NCBI GenBank assembly: GCA_044222225.1
Contig: JBGANR010000005.1
Coordinates: forward strand, 158,081 to 222,080
Length of the DNA stretch: 64,000 bases
Direction: 5' to 3'
DNA from: JBGANR01 sp044222225
GTDB lineage: Bacteria > Actinomycetota > Actinomycetes > Mycobacteriales > Mycobacteriaceae
The notes beneath the pieces were generated by a model. The model was not told the DNA's origin. It made no database searches and worked only from the letters and a program-made list of their open reading frames with translations. Position 1 is the first letter of the stretch. Each line of letters starts with the position of its first letter. Positions 10,586-19,297 of this stretch are shown here, piece after piece. A program made the position numbers and the translations under genes.

Positions 10586-12412
10586 TCAGCTCAGATGGTG
10601 CACCTCACCGCGTCCGTAGACCGGGGTGTCCATGCCCTCATAGCGGGCCTTGAGCTGCAGCGCGAGATACAGCGAGTAGTGCCGGCTCTGATGCAGGTTG
10701 CCGCCGTGGAACCACAGCCCGGGCTGCGCCGTCGGCTTCCACATGTTGCGCTGCTCACCTTCCCAGGGGCCCGGATCCTTCGTCGTGTCCGAACCCAGTC
10801 CCCAGCATCTACCCACCTTGTCGGCCACCTCCTGACTGATGAGGTCGGCGACCCAGCCGTTCATCGAGCCGAAGCCCGTGGCGTAGACGACGACGTCCGC
10901 CGGCAGTTCGGTGCCGTCCTCGAGGATCACCGAGTCCTCGGTCAGTTCGGCGACATTCCCGTGCGCCAGCTTGATCTTGCCGTCGGCCACCAGTTCCGAC
11001 GCGCCGACGTCGATGTAATAGCCCGACGCCCGGCGCAGATACTTCATGAACAACCCCGACCCGTCGTCGCCCCAGTCGTTGCGGAATCCCGCCTTCTCCA
11101 GCCGGTCGTAGAACTCCTTGTCCACCTCGGCGATCTGCTGATAGATCGGGATCTGGAACTCGTGCATGATCCGGTACGGAATCGACGCGAACGTCAGATC
11201 GGCCTTCTGCGTCGTCATTCCGGCGTCGAGCGCCCGCTCCGAATAGAGATCCCCGAGCCCGTATTCCATGAGTGACGAACTGCGCACGATGTGCGTCGAA
11301 CTGCGCTGCACCATCGTCACGTCGACACCGTTGTCGTAGAGCGCCTTGCAGATGTCGTGCGCCGAGTTGTTCGACCCGATGACGACCGCCTTCTTGCCGA
11401 CGTACGCGTCCGGCCCAGGGTGCGCACTGGAATGATGCTGGTCGCCGCGGAACCGGTCCATTCCCTTGAACGTCGGCAGGTTGGCCTTGCCGGACATCCC
11501 GGTGGCGATGACGAGTTCGGTCGGCCGCAGCGTCAGCCGCTCGCCGTCGCGGTCGACCTCGACCGTCCAGCGACCCTCGTCCTCGTCGTACGACGCCGAC
11601 AGGCACGTCGTGTTCGACCAGTACGGCACCTCCATGACGCGCGTGTACATCTCGAGCCAGTCGCCGATCTTGTCCTTCGGCGCGAACACCGGCCAGTTGC
11701 GCGGGAACGGCAGGTACGGCAGATGGTCGTACCAGACGGGATCGTGCAGGCACAGCGACTTGTACCGGTTGCGCCACTGGTCGCCGGGCCGCGGGTGCTT
11801 GTCGACGACGATCGCCGGCACCGCGAGCTGCCGCAGCCGGGCGCCGAGCGCGATGCCGCCCTGGCCGCCGCCGACGACGAGCACGAACGGCTGCACGCCT
11901 CGGCCCAACTCGCGCTCCTCGTCGTCGCGCCGCTCCCGCCACGACCGCGTGTCCGCGCTCTGCCCGTGCACGGCGCCGAGCGGACGCGTCGGCCCGGCGC
12001 CCTCCTCATGGCCCTTGAGCTCCGACAACGCGGTGAGCAGCGTCCACGCGCGATCGTCGCCGTCCGATTCGCGAAGCCGCACATGCGCGTTGCCGCGGCC
12101 GACGGCCGTCTCGAAGGTGAGGAACGCGCTGACAACGCCGTCGGCCTCGTCGGCGGGTTCGGCCGGCGCGAACGAGCCCGGCCGAGCGTCGGCCAGACGC
12201 GCCTCGAGCATGGCGCGGATCTCGTCGGAGCCCTCGGCCGTCGTGATGTTCCAGGTCAGCGCGACGAGATCACGCCAGAAGGCGGCGGGCTCGAAGGCGT
12301 CGACGACGGCGTCGACGTCGCCGGCCGCGAGGGCGTCGTTGAAGCGGGCCAGCCAGGCGTCGAGCCGCTCGGTGGCGGTCCGGATGCCCGGCGGTTCCAG
12401 GGTCTGAGTCAT
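10586..12412 (-). CDS. NTF2/SnoaL-domain fused flavin-containing monooxygenase
   Basis: The ATG at 12412 (MTQTLEPPG) gives 608 aa; longer in-frame sequence upstream is antisense to the GAF regulator. Residues about 15-125 resemble a SnoaL/NTF2-like domain. The flavin monooxygenase part has an FAD Rossmann motif GGGQGG (181-186), the region FRGDQHHSSAH (321-331) similar to the FMO fingerprint FxGxxxHxxx, and an NADPH motif GSNNSA (346-351). It probably oxygenates a small organic substrate, unknown. It diverges from a GAF-domain regulator across 213 bp containing GTTGCAAC palindromes, so it is likely that regulator's target. Its last 15 codons are duplicated at 8972-9018. Confidence 0.85.
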   Translation of the reverse strand: MTQTLEPPGIRTATERLDAWLARFNDALAAGDVDAVVDAFEPAAFWRDLVALTWNITTAEGSDEIRAMLEARLADARPGSFAPAEPADEADGVVSAFLTFETAVGRGNAHVRLRESDGDDRAWTLLTALSELKGHEEGAGPTRPLGAVHGQSADTRSWRERRDDEERELGRGVQPFVLVVGGGQGGIALGARLRQLAVPAIVVDKHPRPGDQWRNRYKSLCLHDPVWYDHLPYLPFPRNWPVFAPKDKIGDWLEMYTRVMEVPYWSNTTCLSASYDEDEGRWTVEVDRDGERLTLRPTELVIATGMSGKANLPTFKGMDRFRGDQHHSSAHPGPDAYVGKKAVVIGSNNSAHDICKALYDNGVDVTMVQRSSTHIVRSSSLMEYGLGDLYSERALDAGMTTQKADLTFASIPYRIMHEFQIPIYQQIAEVDKEFYDRLEKAGFRNDWGDDGSGLFMKYLRRASGYYIDVGASELVADGKIKLAHGNVAELTEDSVILEDGTELPADVVVYATGFGSMNGWVADLISQEVADKVGRCWGLGSDTTKDPGPWEGEQRNMWKPTAQPGLWFHGGNLHQSRHYSLYLALQLKARYEGMDTPVYGRGEVHHLS

Positions 12413-12543
12413 GGCGGTCCTTCCGCGAAGTCGGTGCGGCCCGGCCGACGCGGCCGGTCCGGCGTCGAGGCCCGCATCGCCGGTCGCCTCGACCAGCCCG
12501 ACGAGCCTGTGACGCCCGACACAACTCCACCGCCGCCCGGCGG

Positions 12544-12602
12544 GCAACCGTTGCGCGGCGTTGCAACACTGCCGACAACGCCGGCTGCAACGTCGTTGCA
12601 AC
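12544..12602. promoter_or_regulatory. Cluster of GCAAC/GTTGC palindromes (operator candidate)
   Basis: Three palindromes share one core: GCAAC-C-GTTGC (12544-12554), GTTGCAAC (12560-12567), and TGCAAC-GTC-GTTGCA (12586-12600), the last running into a second GTTGCAAC (12595-12602). They sit 24-82 bp upstream of the GAF regulator start and 130-190 bp upstream of the divergent monooxygenase. Likely binding sites for the GAF regulator, which has a C-terminal helix-turn-helix-like region. Confidence 0.6.
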
Positions 12603-12625
12603 GCTGCGCGGGACATCCTTGCACT

Positions 12626-13825
12626 ATGACCTGCGCCACACCCGAACCCGCGATCGCGGCCGGCGAGGACCCGCGTCGCTACGCCCACCTGCTCGCCGCG
12701 GTGTACGACGCCACGATGTCCGGGGGACGCGGCCCCGCCCGGCCCCGCGCGCTCATCGCAGCGTCGTGGGACCGGGTGCGCGGGCTCGGCGTCGACCCCG
12801 ACCGGCAGGCGCCCCGGCGGCCGGTGCGCGACCTCGACGCGCTCCGCGACGCGTCCGGGCTGCGGACCGTCATCGACGACATCACCGGCGGGCTCGGCTG
12901 CATCATCGACGGCGGGGAGTCGATCGTCGTCGTCGCCGATTCGTCCGGACGCGTCCTGTGGCGCAGCGGCGACCGGCGGCTGCTGACGCGCGCCGAGGGC
13001 ATCGGATTCGCCGAGGGCGCGAGTTGGCTGGAGGGCGAGGTCGGCACCAACGCGATCGGCACGGCGCTCGCGTCCCGGCGGGCCGTGCAGATCTTCTCGG
13101 CCGAGCACTACGTGCGCAGCCACCACGCCTGGACGTGCGCCGCCGCGCCGATCCGGGACCCGCGGACCGGGCGGCCGCTCGGCGTCGTCGACGTGTCGGG
13201 CCCGGCCGCCACCGTCCATCCGACCACGTTGGGCCTGGTCGGCGCCGTGGCCCTGCTCGCGGAGACGCGTCTGCAGGCGGCGCACTCGCAGTCGCTGGAC
13301 CGGGTGCGGACGGTGGCCGCGCCGGTACTCGCCCGACTGTCCGGCCCCGCGCTCGCCGTCGACGGCCACGGTTGGGTCGCCGCCGCGTCCGACCTGCCCG
13401 CGCCCACCCGCGTCGCCCTGCCGCTCGACCTGACGCCCGGCCGGCGGCAGGTCGCCGACCTGGGCGTCTGCGACGTCGAGGCGATCCCCGGCGGCTGGCT
13501 CATGCGCGTCGCCGACACCGAACCGCAGACGTCGACGGCGCTGCTCGACCTCACCGGCCCCACCCCGATCATCGACACCGACGGCCCGCTCGGCCGGCTG
13601 CGCCGCGACGTCAGCGCCCGGCACGCGCAGATCCTCGCCGAACTCGCCGGCGCCCCGGCCGGCCGCTCCGCCGCGCAGCTGGCCGCGGAACTGTTCGGCG
13701 ACTCGAGCAAGACGGTGACGATCCGCGCCGAGATCTCCCGGCTCCGCCGCGCCCACCCGGGGCTCATCACCGGCTCCCCCTACCGCCTCGCGGCCCCGCT
13801 GACCGTCCGGGGTCCTCTGGTCTGA
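12626..13825 (+). CDS. GAF-domain transcriptional regulator
   Basis: 399 aa starting with MTCATPEP. The N-terminal 70 residues contain RALIAASWDRVRGLGVDPD, typical of AcoR-like activators that act with GAF sensing. A GAF domain follows (about 75-200), including GEVGTNAIGTAL and GVVDVSGPA. No AAA+ sigma-54 domain is present. The C-terminal 80 residues (LRRDVSARHAQILAELAG, AAQLAAELFGD, SSKTVTIRAEISRLRR) look like a winged helix-turn-helix, as in actinobacterial GAF regulators. It is divergent from the monooxygenase and probably controls it and itself through the GTTGCAAC sites. Confidence 0.82.
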   Translation: MTCATPEPAIAAGEDPRRYAHLLAAVYDATMSGGRGPARPRALIAASWDRVRGLGVDPDRQAPRRPVRDLDALRDASGLRTVIDDITGGLGCIIDGGESIVVVADSSGRVLWRSGDRRLLTRAEGIGFAEGASWLEGEVGTNAIGTALASRRAVQIFSAEHYVRSHHAWTCAAAPIRDPRTGRPLGVVDVSGPAATVHPTTLGLVGAVALLAETRLQAAHSQSLDRVRTVAAPVLARLSGPALAVDGHGWVAAASDLPAPTRVALPLDLTPGRRQVADLGVCDVEAIPGGWLMRVADTEPQTSTALLDLTGPTPIIDTDGPLGRLRRDVSARHAQILAELAGAPAGRSAAQLAAELFGDSSKTVTIRAEISRLRRAHPGLITGSPYRLAAPLTVRGPLV

Positions 13826-13849
13826 GGACGGCCCGGCGAGGCACTGCCC

Positions 13850-14673
13850 TCACCCCCGGACGGCCGCCAGGTGGTCACCGGCGCGGACGATCGCGCGCAG
13901 GTTCTCCCACGCCCGTGGCCAATCGTGAACGACGTCCTGGTACGTCAAACGGAGCACGACGTACCCCCGTGCCACGGCCTCCCTGTCGCGACGGCGATCC
14001 TCGGCATACGCCGCCGGGCTGTCGTGATGGGCCCGGCTGTCGATCTCGACGATGAGCCGGCGCCCGATCAGGAAGTCGACCCGCCCGACACCGTCGAGCT
14101 GCACCTGCACGCCGAACCGGACCTTGGCCGACGTCAACCGGAGCCTGACCATCGATTCCGTCCCCGATTCCGAACGCGGCTCACAGCGCTCCACCCGGCG
14201 ATCACCGGGCAACCACTCCCGCAGCGTCGCCTGATCCACCAGGCCTTTGTGCAGTAGGGAATCGCAGACGACGACAAGATCTTCGTCGCCGAGACACCGT
14301 GCTGCCGACCTGATCGCCACCGGAAGCGGATCGATCGGTCGACGGACCGGCGCCAACGGCACCGGGCACCACACCACGCCCCCTTTCGACGCCGGCTCCC
14401 GCGACCGCGACCGACGCGCATGGACCCGACCGAGTCCCTCCGGAATCCACGCCCCACGCAACCGCAACACGGATACGCAGGTCAGACAACCGCCCGCCGC
14501 GACAGCGGCCGCAACCTCCGCGACGCCCGGCCCGCCGAGTACCAACCCCGTCGGATCCGGGTCAGCCCGTCGCAGCCCTGCCGCAACTGCGCCTTGGTGT
14601 ATCCGAGATCCATCAACTGCGCAGCGCTGATCACCCCGCCCTGCTCCCGCAATAAGACATCCAGCCCATTCAT
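13850..14673 (-). pseudogene. Frameshifted AbiEi-like N-terminus / DUF559 endonuclease-fold gene
   Basis: Starting at the ATG at 14673, one frame encodes a typical N-terminal winged helix (MNGLDVLLREQGGVIS...LTRIRRGWYS). The rest lies in another frame: VAAAVAAGGCLTCVSVLRLRG, then a C-terminal DUF559 (Vsr-like) domain with VDFLIGRRLIVEIDS and DRRRDREAVARGYVVLRLT, ending at 13850. The frame must change near 14525-14538. Intact relatives in actinobacteria join these two parts in one ORF, so this is a frameshift mutation or a sequencing error. An open frame from 14746 exists but its first part does not resemble the family. Function of intact members is unknown; the C-terminus has a restriction-endonuclease-like fold. 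Confidence 0.7.
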
Positions 14674-14738
14674 GACAGCCCCCCGCACGGATTCTCATCC
14701 GCCACGGACCGGTTGTCACGCTCGCTATCCACAGGCGC

Positions 14739-14813
14739 GGATCCAAACTGCCGCTACAGCGATGGATAACCCGTATACGAGGTTATCGACGCCATCTCGA
14801 GCAGTTTGGATCC
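14739..14813. repeat. Intergenic palindromic repeat, family 2 copy A
   Basis: The outer arms GGATCCAAACTGC (14739-14751) and GCAGTTTGGATCC (14801-14813) are exact complements. An inner dyad GATAACC...GGTTATC (14765-14787) is centred on CGTATACG. A related copy is at 24548-24622. The element ends one base before the stop codon of the next gene. Confidence 0.75.
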
Positions 14814-14814
14814 G

Positions 14815-15558
14815 TCAATGACGCTTGCGCAGCTTCTCCGCCTGCTCGGCGGCATCCATCGCGTTCGCCTCGTCGAGCGTGGGCGCACTTCCGCCGAGGC
14901 GAGCCGGCACCCAGTACGCACCGGCGGGGTGCTCAGGGTAGGCATCCTGCAGGTCGAGCAGTTTGCGGCCCATGACCTCGCGCAGACGAGCGGTCAGCTC
15001 CTCCGGCGGCCCGACGGGATCCAGCGGCTCACAGACGCCCACGAAGATCGGAGTGTTGGTCCGGCCGAGGTGCTTGGGATGCCCCTTCGTCCACACCCGC
15101 TGGGCACCCCAGACGACGTGCGGCACGATCGGCACGCCGGCCTCGATCGCCATCCGCGCCGCGCCGGACTTGAACGCCTTGAGCTCGAAGCTGCGGCTGA
15201 TCGTCGCCTCCGGGTAGACGCCGACGAGTTCCCCGGCCGTGAGGCTCTCGACGGCCGCGCGATAGCTGTCGGCGCCGGCCGCCCGGTCGACCGGGATGTG
15301 CTTGAGCCCCCGCATGATCGGCCCCGAGATCTTGTTGTCGAAGACCTCTTTCTTGGCCATGTACCGGATCTTGCGCCGCCCCCGCTTGTACGCCGGATAC
15401 CCGGCGTAGGTGAAGTCGAGGTAGCCGGTGTGGTTGACCGCGATGACGGCACCCCCGGTCCGCGGTATGTTCTCCACCCCGCTGAGGGTGAACGCGATGC
15501 CCTCGACGGCCCACAGGCCTCGGGCTACCTGCAGGATCGAGTCGTACAGCGGTTCCAC
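14815..15558 (-). CDS. PlsC-like lysophospholipid acyltransferase, paralogue 2
   Basis: 247 aa. Catalytic HX4D is in NHTGYLDF, and block III is YPEATISRSFELKAF, nearly the same as in the paralogue at 4272-5123. Both also share VVWGAQRIWTKG-type and APTLDEA/APTLEEA segments. It probably acylates a lysolipid or related acceptor at the inner membrane. It stands alone on the minus strand, with the diverging MBL/Rieske gene starting 122 bp away. Confidence 0.86.
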   Translation of the reverse strand: MEPLYDSILQVARGLWAVEGIAFTLSGVENIPRTGGAVIAVNHTGYLDFTYAGYPAYKRGRRKIRYMAKKEVFDNKISGPIMRGLKHIPVDRAAGADSYRAAVESLTAGELVGVYPEATISRSFELKAFKSGAARMAIEAGVPIVPHVVWGAQRVWTKGHPKHLGRTNTPIFVGVCEPLDPVGPPEELTARLREVMGRKLLDLQDAYPEHPAGAYWVPARLGGSAPTLDEANAMDAAEQAEKLRKRH

Positions 15559-15680
15559 GCCTCGATCCTAGAGGCGGGACCGTCGGCCGGACCGGCGAAG
15601 CCGGATTGCCACCCCGGTCGAGGACTTTCGGACGCCGACTAGGCTGAGGCCCGATCGAACTCGACGAAAGGCCCTTCACA

Positions 15681-17255
15681 GTGCAGGTCACCAGCGTCGG
15701 CCACGCAGGCTTCCACATCCAGACCGCGGCCGGATCCATCCTCTGCGACCCGTGGGTGAACCCCGCGTACTTCGCATCGTGGTTCCCCTTCCCGGACAAC
15801 ACCGAGTTGGATTGGAAGGCTCTCGGCGACTGCGACTACCTCTACGTGTCGCATCTGCACCGCGACCACTTCGACGAGCGCAACCTCGTCGAGAACATCA
15901 ACAAGGACACGACCGTCCTGCTCCCGGACTACCCGGTGCCCGACCTCAAGCGCGAGCTCGAGCGGCTCGGCTTCACCAAGTTCGTCGAGACCGAGGACTC
16001 CAAGAAGCACCGCGTCTCCGGCCCCAAGGGCGACCTCGAGGTCATGATCATCGCGCTGCGGGCGCCTGCCGACGGTCCCATCGGCGATTCGGGCCTCATC
16101 GTCTCCGACGGCGAGACCGTCTGTTTCAACATGAACGACGCGCGCCCGATCGACCTCGACGTCATCCGCGACGAGTTCGGCCACGTCGACATCCACCTGC
16201 TGCAGTACTCGGGCGCCATCTGGTATCCGATGGTCTACGACATCCCCAAGCGGTCCAAGACCAACTTCGCCGCTCAGAAGCGCCAGCGCGGCATGGACCG
16301 GGCCCGCAGCTACATCGAGCAGGTCGACGCGACGTGGGTGGTGCCGTCCGCCGGCCCGCCGGTCTTCCTCGACCCCGAGCTGCGCGATCTCAACGACGAC
16401 CACGAGGATCCGGGCAACATCTTCCCGGACCAGCTGACCTTTCTCGACCAGATGCGCGAGCACGGGACCGACGACGGCGCCCGGCACCGCGGTCTGCTCA
16501 TGATCCCCGGCTCGGTCGCCGAACTGCGCGGCAGCGACCTGATCGAGCTCTCCCATCCGTTCCCGCCGGACGAGATCTGGAACGACAAGGCCGCCTACAT
16601 CGAGATGATGGCCGAGAAGTTCGCGCCCGTCCTCGCCGCCGAGAAGGCGTCGTGGGCACCGGCCGAGGGCGAGCCGCTGCTGCCCGCGCTCAAGGCCAAG
16701 TTCGAGCCGATCATGGCGCAGTCCGACCTGATCTGCGACGGCATCGGCTACCCCGTCGGCATCGTCCTGGGCGGCAAGGACGACCCGGATGCCGAGGTCG
16801 TCGTCCTCGACTTCCCGAACCGCGTCGTCCGCGAGCGGCAGGACGGCGACGGCAAGTACCGCTACGGCTTCCGCATCGCGCCCGAGCTGGTGCGTACCGT
16901 GCTGCGCGACGACGAGCCCGACTGGGTCAACACGATCTTCCTGTCGACGCGCTTCACCACCTGGCGCATCGGCGGCTACAACGAGTACCTCTACACCTTC
17001 TTCAAGTGCCTCACCGACGAGCGCATCGCCTACGCCGACGGCTGGTTCAACGAGGCGCATGACGACTCGGCGACCATCGAGAAGGACGGCTGGCAGATCC
17101 AGCGCCGCTGCCCGCACCTCAAGGCCGACCTCAGCAAGTTCGGCGTCGTCGAGGGCGAGAAGCTGACGTGCAACCTGCACGGCTGGCAGTGGGATCTACC
17201 CACCGGCCGCTGCCTGACGTCCAAGGGCCACGAGCTGCGCTCGGAGAAGGCCTGA
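15681..17255 (+). CDS. Metallo-beta-lactamase fold / Rieske [2Fe-2S] fusion protein
   Basis: A 524-aa protein starting at GTG 15681, with AAAGG 11 nt upstream. The first 270 residues are an UlaG-like metallo-beta-lactamase fold: VGHAGFHIQT at the start and HLHRDHFDE near residue 58 (HxHxDH). The C-terminus is a Rieske domain with CPH near 476 and CNLHGW near 497, matching the CxH...CxxH cluster. The same two-domain logic occurs in CMP-N-acetylneuraminate hydroxylase-like proteins, where Rieske and MBL parts are joined in the opposite order. I infer a redox-active hydrolase or hydroxylase with unknown substrate. No ferredoxin or reductase gene is adjacent. Confidence 0.85.
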   Translation: MQVTSVGHAGFHIQTAAGSILCDPWVNPAYFASWFPFPDNTELDWKALGDCDYLYVSHLHRDHFDERNLVENINKDTTVLLPDYPVPDLKRELERLGFTKFVETEDSKKHRVSGPKGDLEVMIIALRAPADGPIGDSGLIVSDGETVCFNMNDARPIDLDVIRDEFGHVDIHLLQYSGAIWYPMVYDIPKRSKTNFAAQKRQRGMDRARSYIEQVDATWVVPSAGPPVFLDPELRDLNDDHEDPGNIFPDQLTFLDQMREHGTDDGARHRGLLMIPGSVAELRGSDLIELSHPFPPDEIWNDKAAYIEMMAEKFAPVLAAEKASWAPAEGEPLLPALKAKFEPIMAQSDLICDGIGYPVGIVLGGKDDPDAEVVVLDFPNRVVRERQDGDGKYRYGFRIAPELVRTVLRDDEPDWVNTIFLSTRFTTWRIGGYNEYLYTFFKCLTDERIAYADGWFNEAHDDSATIEKDGWQIQRRCPHLKADLSKFGVVEGEKLTCNLHGWQWDLPTGRCLTSKGHELRSEKA

Positions 17256-17263
17256 CCGCGAAC

Positions 17264-17292
17264 CGGCGGCCGTCCCCGCGGGGCGGCCGCCG
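17264..17292. terminator. Hairpin between convergent MBL/Rieske and serS genes
   Basis: 9-bp stem CGGCGGCCG / CGGCCGCCG with a GC-rich loop, followed on the plus strand by TTTCT. It could serve both converging transcripts. Confidence 0.7.
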
Positions 17293-17297
17293 TTTCT

Positions 17298-18557
17298 CTA
17301 GCGCGGCTCGATGACCTCGACGCCGACGTACGGCACCAGCGCCGCCGGCACCCGCACCGAGCCGTCCGGCTGCTGGTGGTTCTCGAGGATCGCGACGATC
17401 CAGCGGGTCGTCGCGAGCGTGCCGTTGAGCGTCGCCGCGATCTGCGGCCGGCCCGCGTCGTCGCGATAGCGCACCGACAGGCGCCGGGCCTGGAACGTCG
17501 TGCAGTTGGACGTCGACGTCAGTTCCCGGTAGCGGCCCTGCGTCGGCACCCAGGCCTCGCAGTCGAACTTCCGGGCCGCGGACGAGCCGAGGTCGCCGGC
17601 CGCGACGTCGATGATCCGGTAGGGCACCTCGATCGCCGCGAGCATCTTGCGCTGCCAGTGCAGCAGCCGCCGGTGCTCGGCCCGGGCGTCCTCGGGCTTG
17701 CAGTAGACGAAGCCCTCGACCTTGTCGAACTGGTGCACCCGGATGATGCCGCGGGTGTCCTTGCCATAGCTGCCGGCCTCGCGCCGGAAGCAGCTCGACC
17801 AGCCCGCGTAGCGCTTCGGGCCGTCCGAGAGGTCGAGGATCTCGTTCGAATGGTACCCGGCGAGCGCCACCTCGGACGTCCCGACCAGGTACAGGTCGTC
17901 GCCCTTGTCCAGGCGGTAGACCTCGTCGGCGTGGGCGCCGAGGAAGCCGGTGCCCTCCATGATCTCCGGGCGCACGAGCACCGGCGGGATCATCATCGAG
18001 AAGCCGGCCTCGGTCGCCGTCCGGGCGCCGAGCTGCAACAGCCCCAACTGCAGCAGCGCACCGACGCCGGTGAGGAAGTAGAACCGCGAGCCGGAGACCT
18101 TCGCGCCGCGCTCCATGTCGAGCAGCCCGAGCGACTCGCCGAGTTCGAGGTGGTCCTTCGGGGCGACGATTTCGGGCAGGTCACCGACGTGCTCGAGGAC
18201 CACGTAGTCGTCCTCGCCGCCGGCCGGCACGCCGTCCTCGATGACGTTGCCGATCGCCCGGTGCGCCGCCGTCATCTGCGCCTCGGCCGCACTCTGCTCC
18301 TTGCCCGCGGCCTCGACCTGCGCCGACAGCTCCTTGGCCGCCGCCAGGATCGCGGGCCGCTCCTGCGGCGACGCCTTGCCGACGCGCTTGCCGATCGCCT
18401 TGTGCTCGGCGCGCAACCGGTCGGCGGCGGCGATGGCCTCGCGGCGCGCCGCGTCGGCGTCGAGCAGGGCGTCGACGAGGGCCGGATCCTCGCCCCGCGC
18501 CCGCTGGGACGCGCGGACGGCGTCGGGATCCTCGCGCAACACCTTGACGTCGATCAT
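17298..18557 (-). CDS. serS: Seryl-tRNA synthetase
   Basis: The ATG at 18557 (MIDVKVLREDPDAV) gives 419 aa, the usual length. The N-terminal coiled-coil tRNA-binding arm spans about residues 25-110. Class II motif 2 is in FRREAGSYGKDTRGIIRVHQ and motif 3 in NGTLATTRWIVAILENHQ. It charges tRNA-Ser and tRNA-Sec with serine. The start is clear because sequence upstream lacks coding character. The ABC permease gene ends 23 bp upstream on the same strand. Confidence 0.97.
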   Translation of the reverse strand: MIDVKVLREDPDAVRASQRARGEDPALVDALLDADAARREAIAAADRLRAEHKAIGKRVGKASPQERPAILAAAKELSAQVEAAGKEQSAAEAQMTAAHRAIGNVIEDGVPAGGEDDYVVLEHVGDLPEIVAPKDHLELGESLGLLDMERGAKVSGSRFYFLTGVGALLQLGLLQLGARTATEAGFSMMIPPVLVRPEIMEGTGFLGAHADEVYRLDKGDDLYLVGTSEVALAGYHSNEILDLSDGPKRYAGWSSCFRREAGSYGKDTRGIIRVHQFDKVEGFVYCKPEDARAEHRRLLHWQRKMLAAIEVPYRIIDVAAGDLGSSAARKFDCEAWVPTQGRYRELTSTSNCTTFQARRLSVRYRDDAGRPQIAATLNGTLATTRWIVAILENHQQPDGSVRVPAALVPYVGVEVIEPR

Positions 18558-18580
18558 TCTGACGATCCTAAGAGCTGGCG

Positions 18581-19297
18581 TCAGAGCGTCGTGCGGCGGG
18601 CGACGAGCCAGGCCGCGGCCGTCGCCGCCACCGCGCCGGCCCACGGCAGCAGCACCAGCGAGACGATCCGCGGGGTGTCGACGAGGAACGAGCCGATGTC
18701 GCCCCACGCCTTCGCCCAGGTCACGACGATGACGAGCAGTCCGCCGAGCACGATCGACGCGGCCAGCAGCATCACGGTGCCCTTGGTCTTCCATCGCCCG
18801 CCCACCGCGCCGAGGACGAGTCCGACGGCCGAGAGAAGCGCGAGCACGGCGACGTTGGCCAGCCAGTCCAGGACGAGCGAACCGGTGAGCAGAGATCCGA
18901 TCCCGAAGAAGACGAGCTGGACGCCCCAGCCGTCCGTGGCTCGCTCGACGACGCCGAGCAGCACGATGACGGTGGCGAGCGCTACCGCCTGCCCGCCGAG
19001 GACGACGAGGGTGGCGACGAAGAAGTCGCGCCGCGTCACACCGAGTCCCAGGGCGAACGGGAACGTGCCGACCATCGCCGTGATGGTGAAGGCCAGCGCG
19101 AAGCCGTATCCCGCGGTGACGCCGCCGGAGACGATCTGCGCACCGACCAGGGCGGAGACGACGTAGTTGATGGCGAACGCCGTACCGAGCATCCCGACCG
19201 GCCAGCCGACGGCGAGCAGCAGTTGCGTGCGGTAGATGAGCGCGGCGGACCGCACCCGGTCGACGGCCGACCGGGGCGGCAGAGCTGTGGCGGTCAT
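18581..19297 (-). CDS. ABC transporter permease of a YtrA-like operon
   Basis: A 238-aa membrane protein with about six hydrophobic segments (for example AALIYRTQLLLAVGWPVG, VALATVIVLLGVV and VSLVLLPWAGAVAATAAAW). Its ATG overlaps the stop of the ATPase gene by 4 bp (19294-19297). It probably forms an exporter, or an envelope-stress ABC complex, with that ATPase. The substrate is not evident; GntR/YtrA-linked ABC modules are often induced by cell-wall-active agents. Confidence 0.82.
   Translation of the reverse strand: MTATALPPRSAVDRVRSAALIYRTQLLLAVGWPVGMLGTAFAINYVVSALVGAQIVSGGVTAGYGFALAFTITAMVGTFPFALGLGVTRRDFFVATLVVLGGQAVALATVIVLLGVVERATDGWGVQLVFFGIGSLLTGSLVLDWLANVAVLALLSAVGLVLGAVGGRWKTKGTVMLLAASIVLGGLLVIVVTWAKAWGDIGSFLVDTPRIVSLVLLPWAGAVAATAAAWLVARRTTL

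Noticed and set aside
12413..13756. N-terminal extension of the monooxygenase frame beyond 12412
   Set aside because: The extension lies antisense to the GAF regulator and lacks protein-like sequence; the SnoaL-like domain begins right after ATG 12412.
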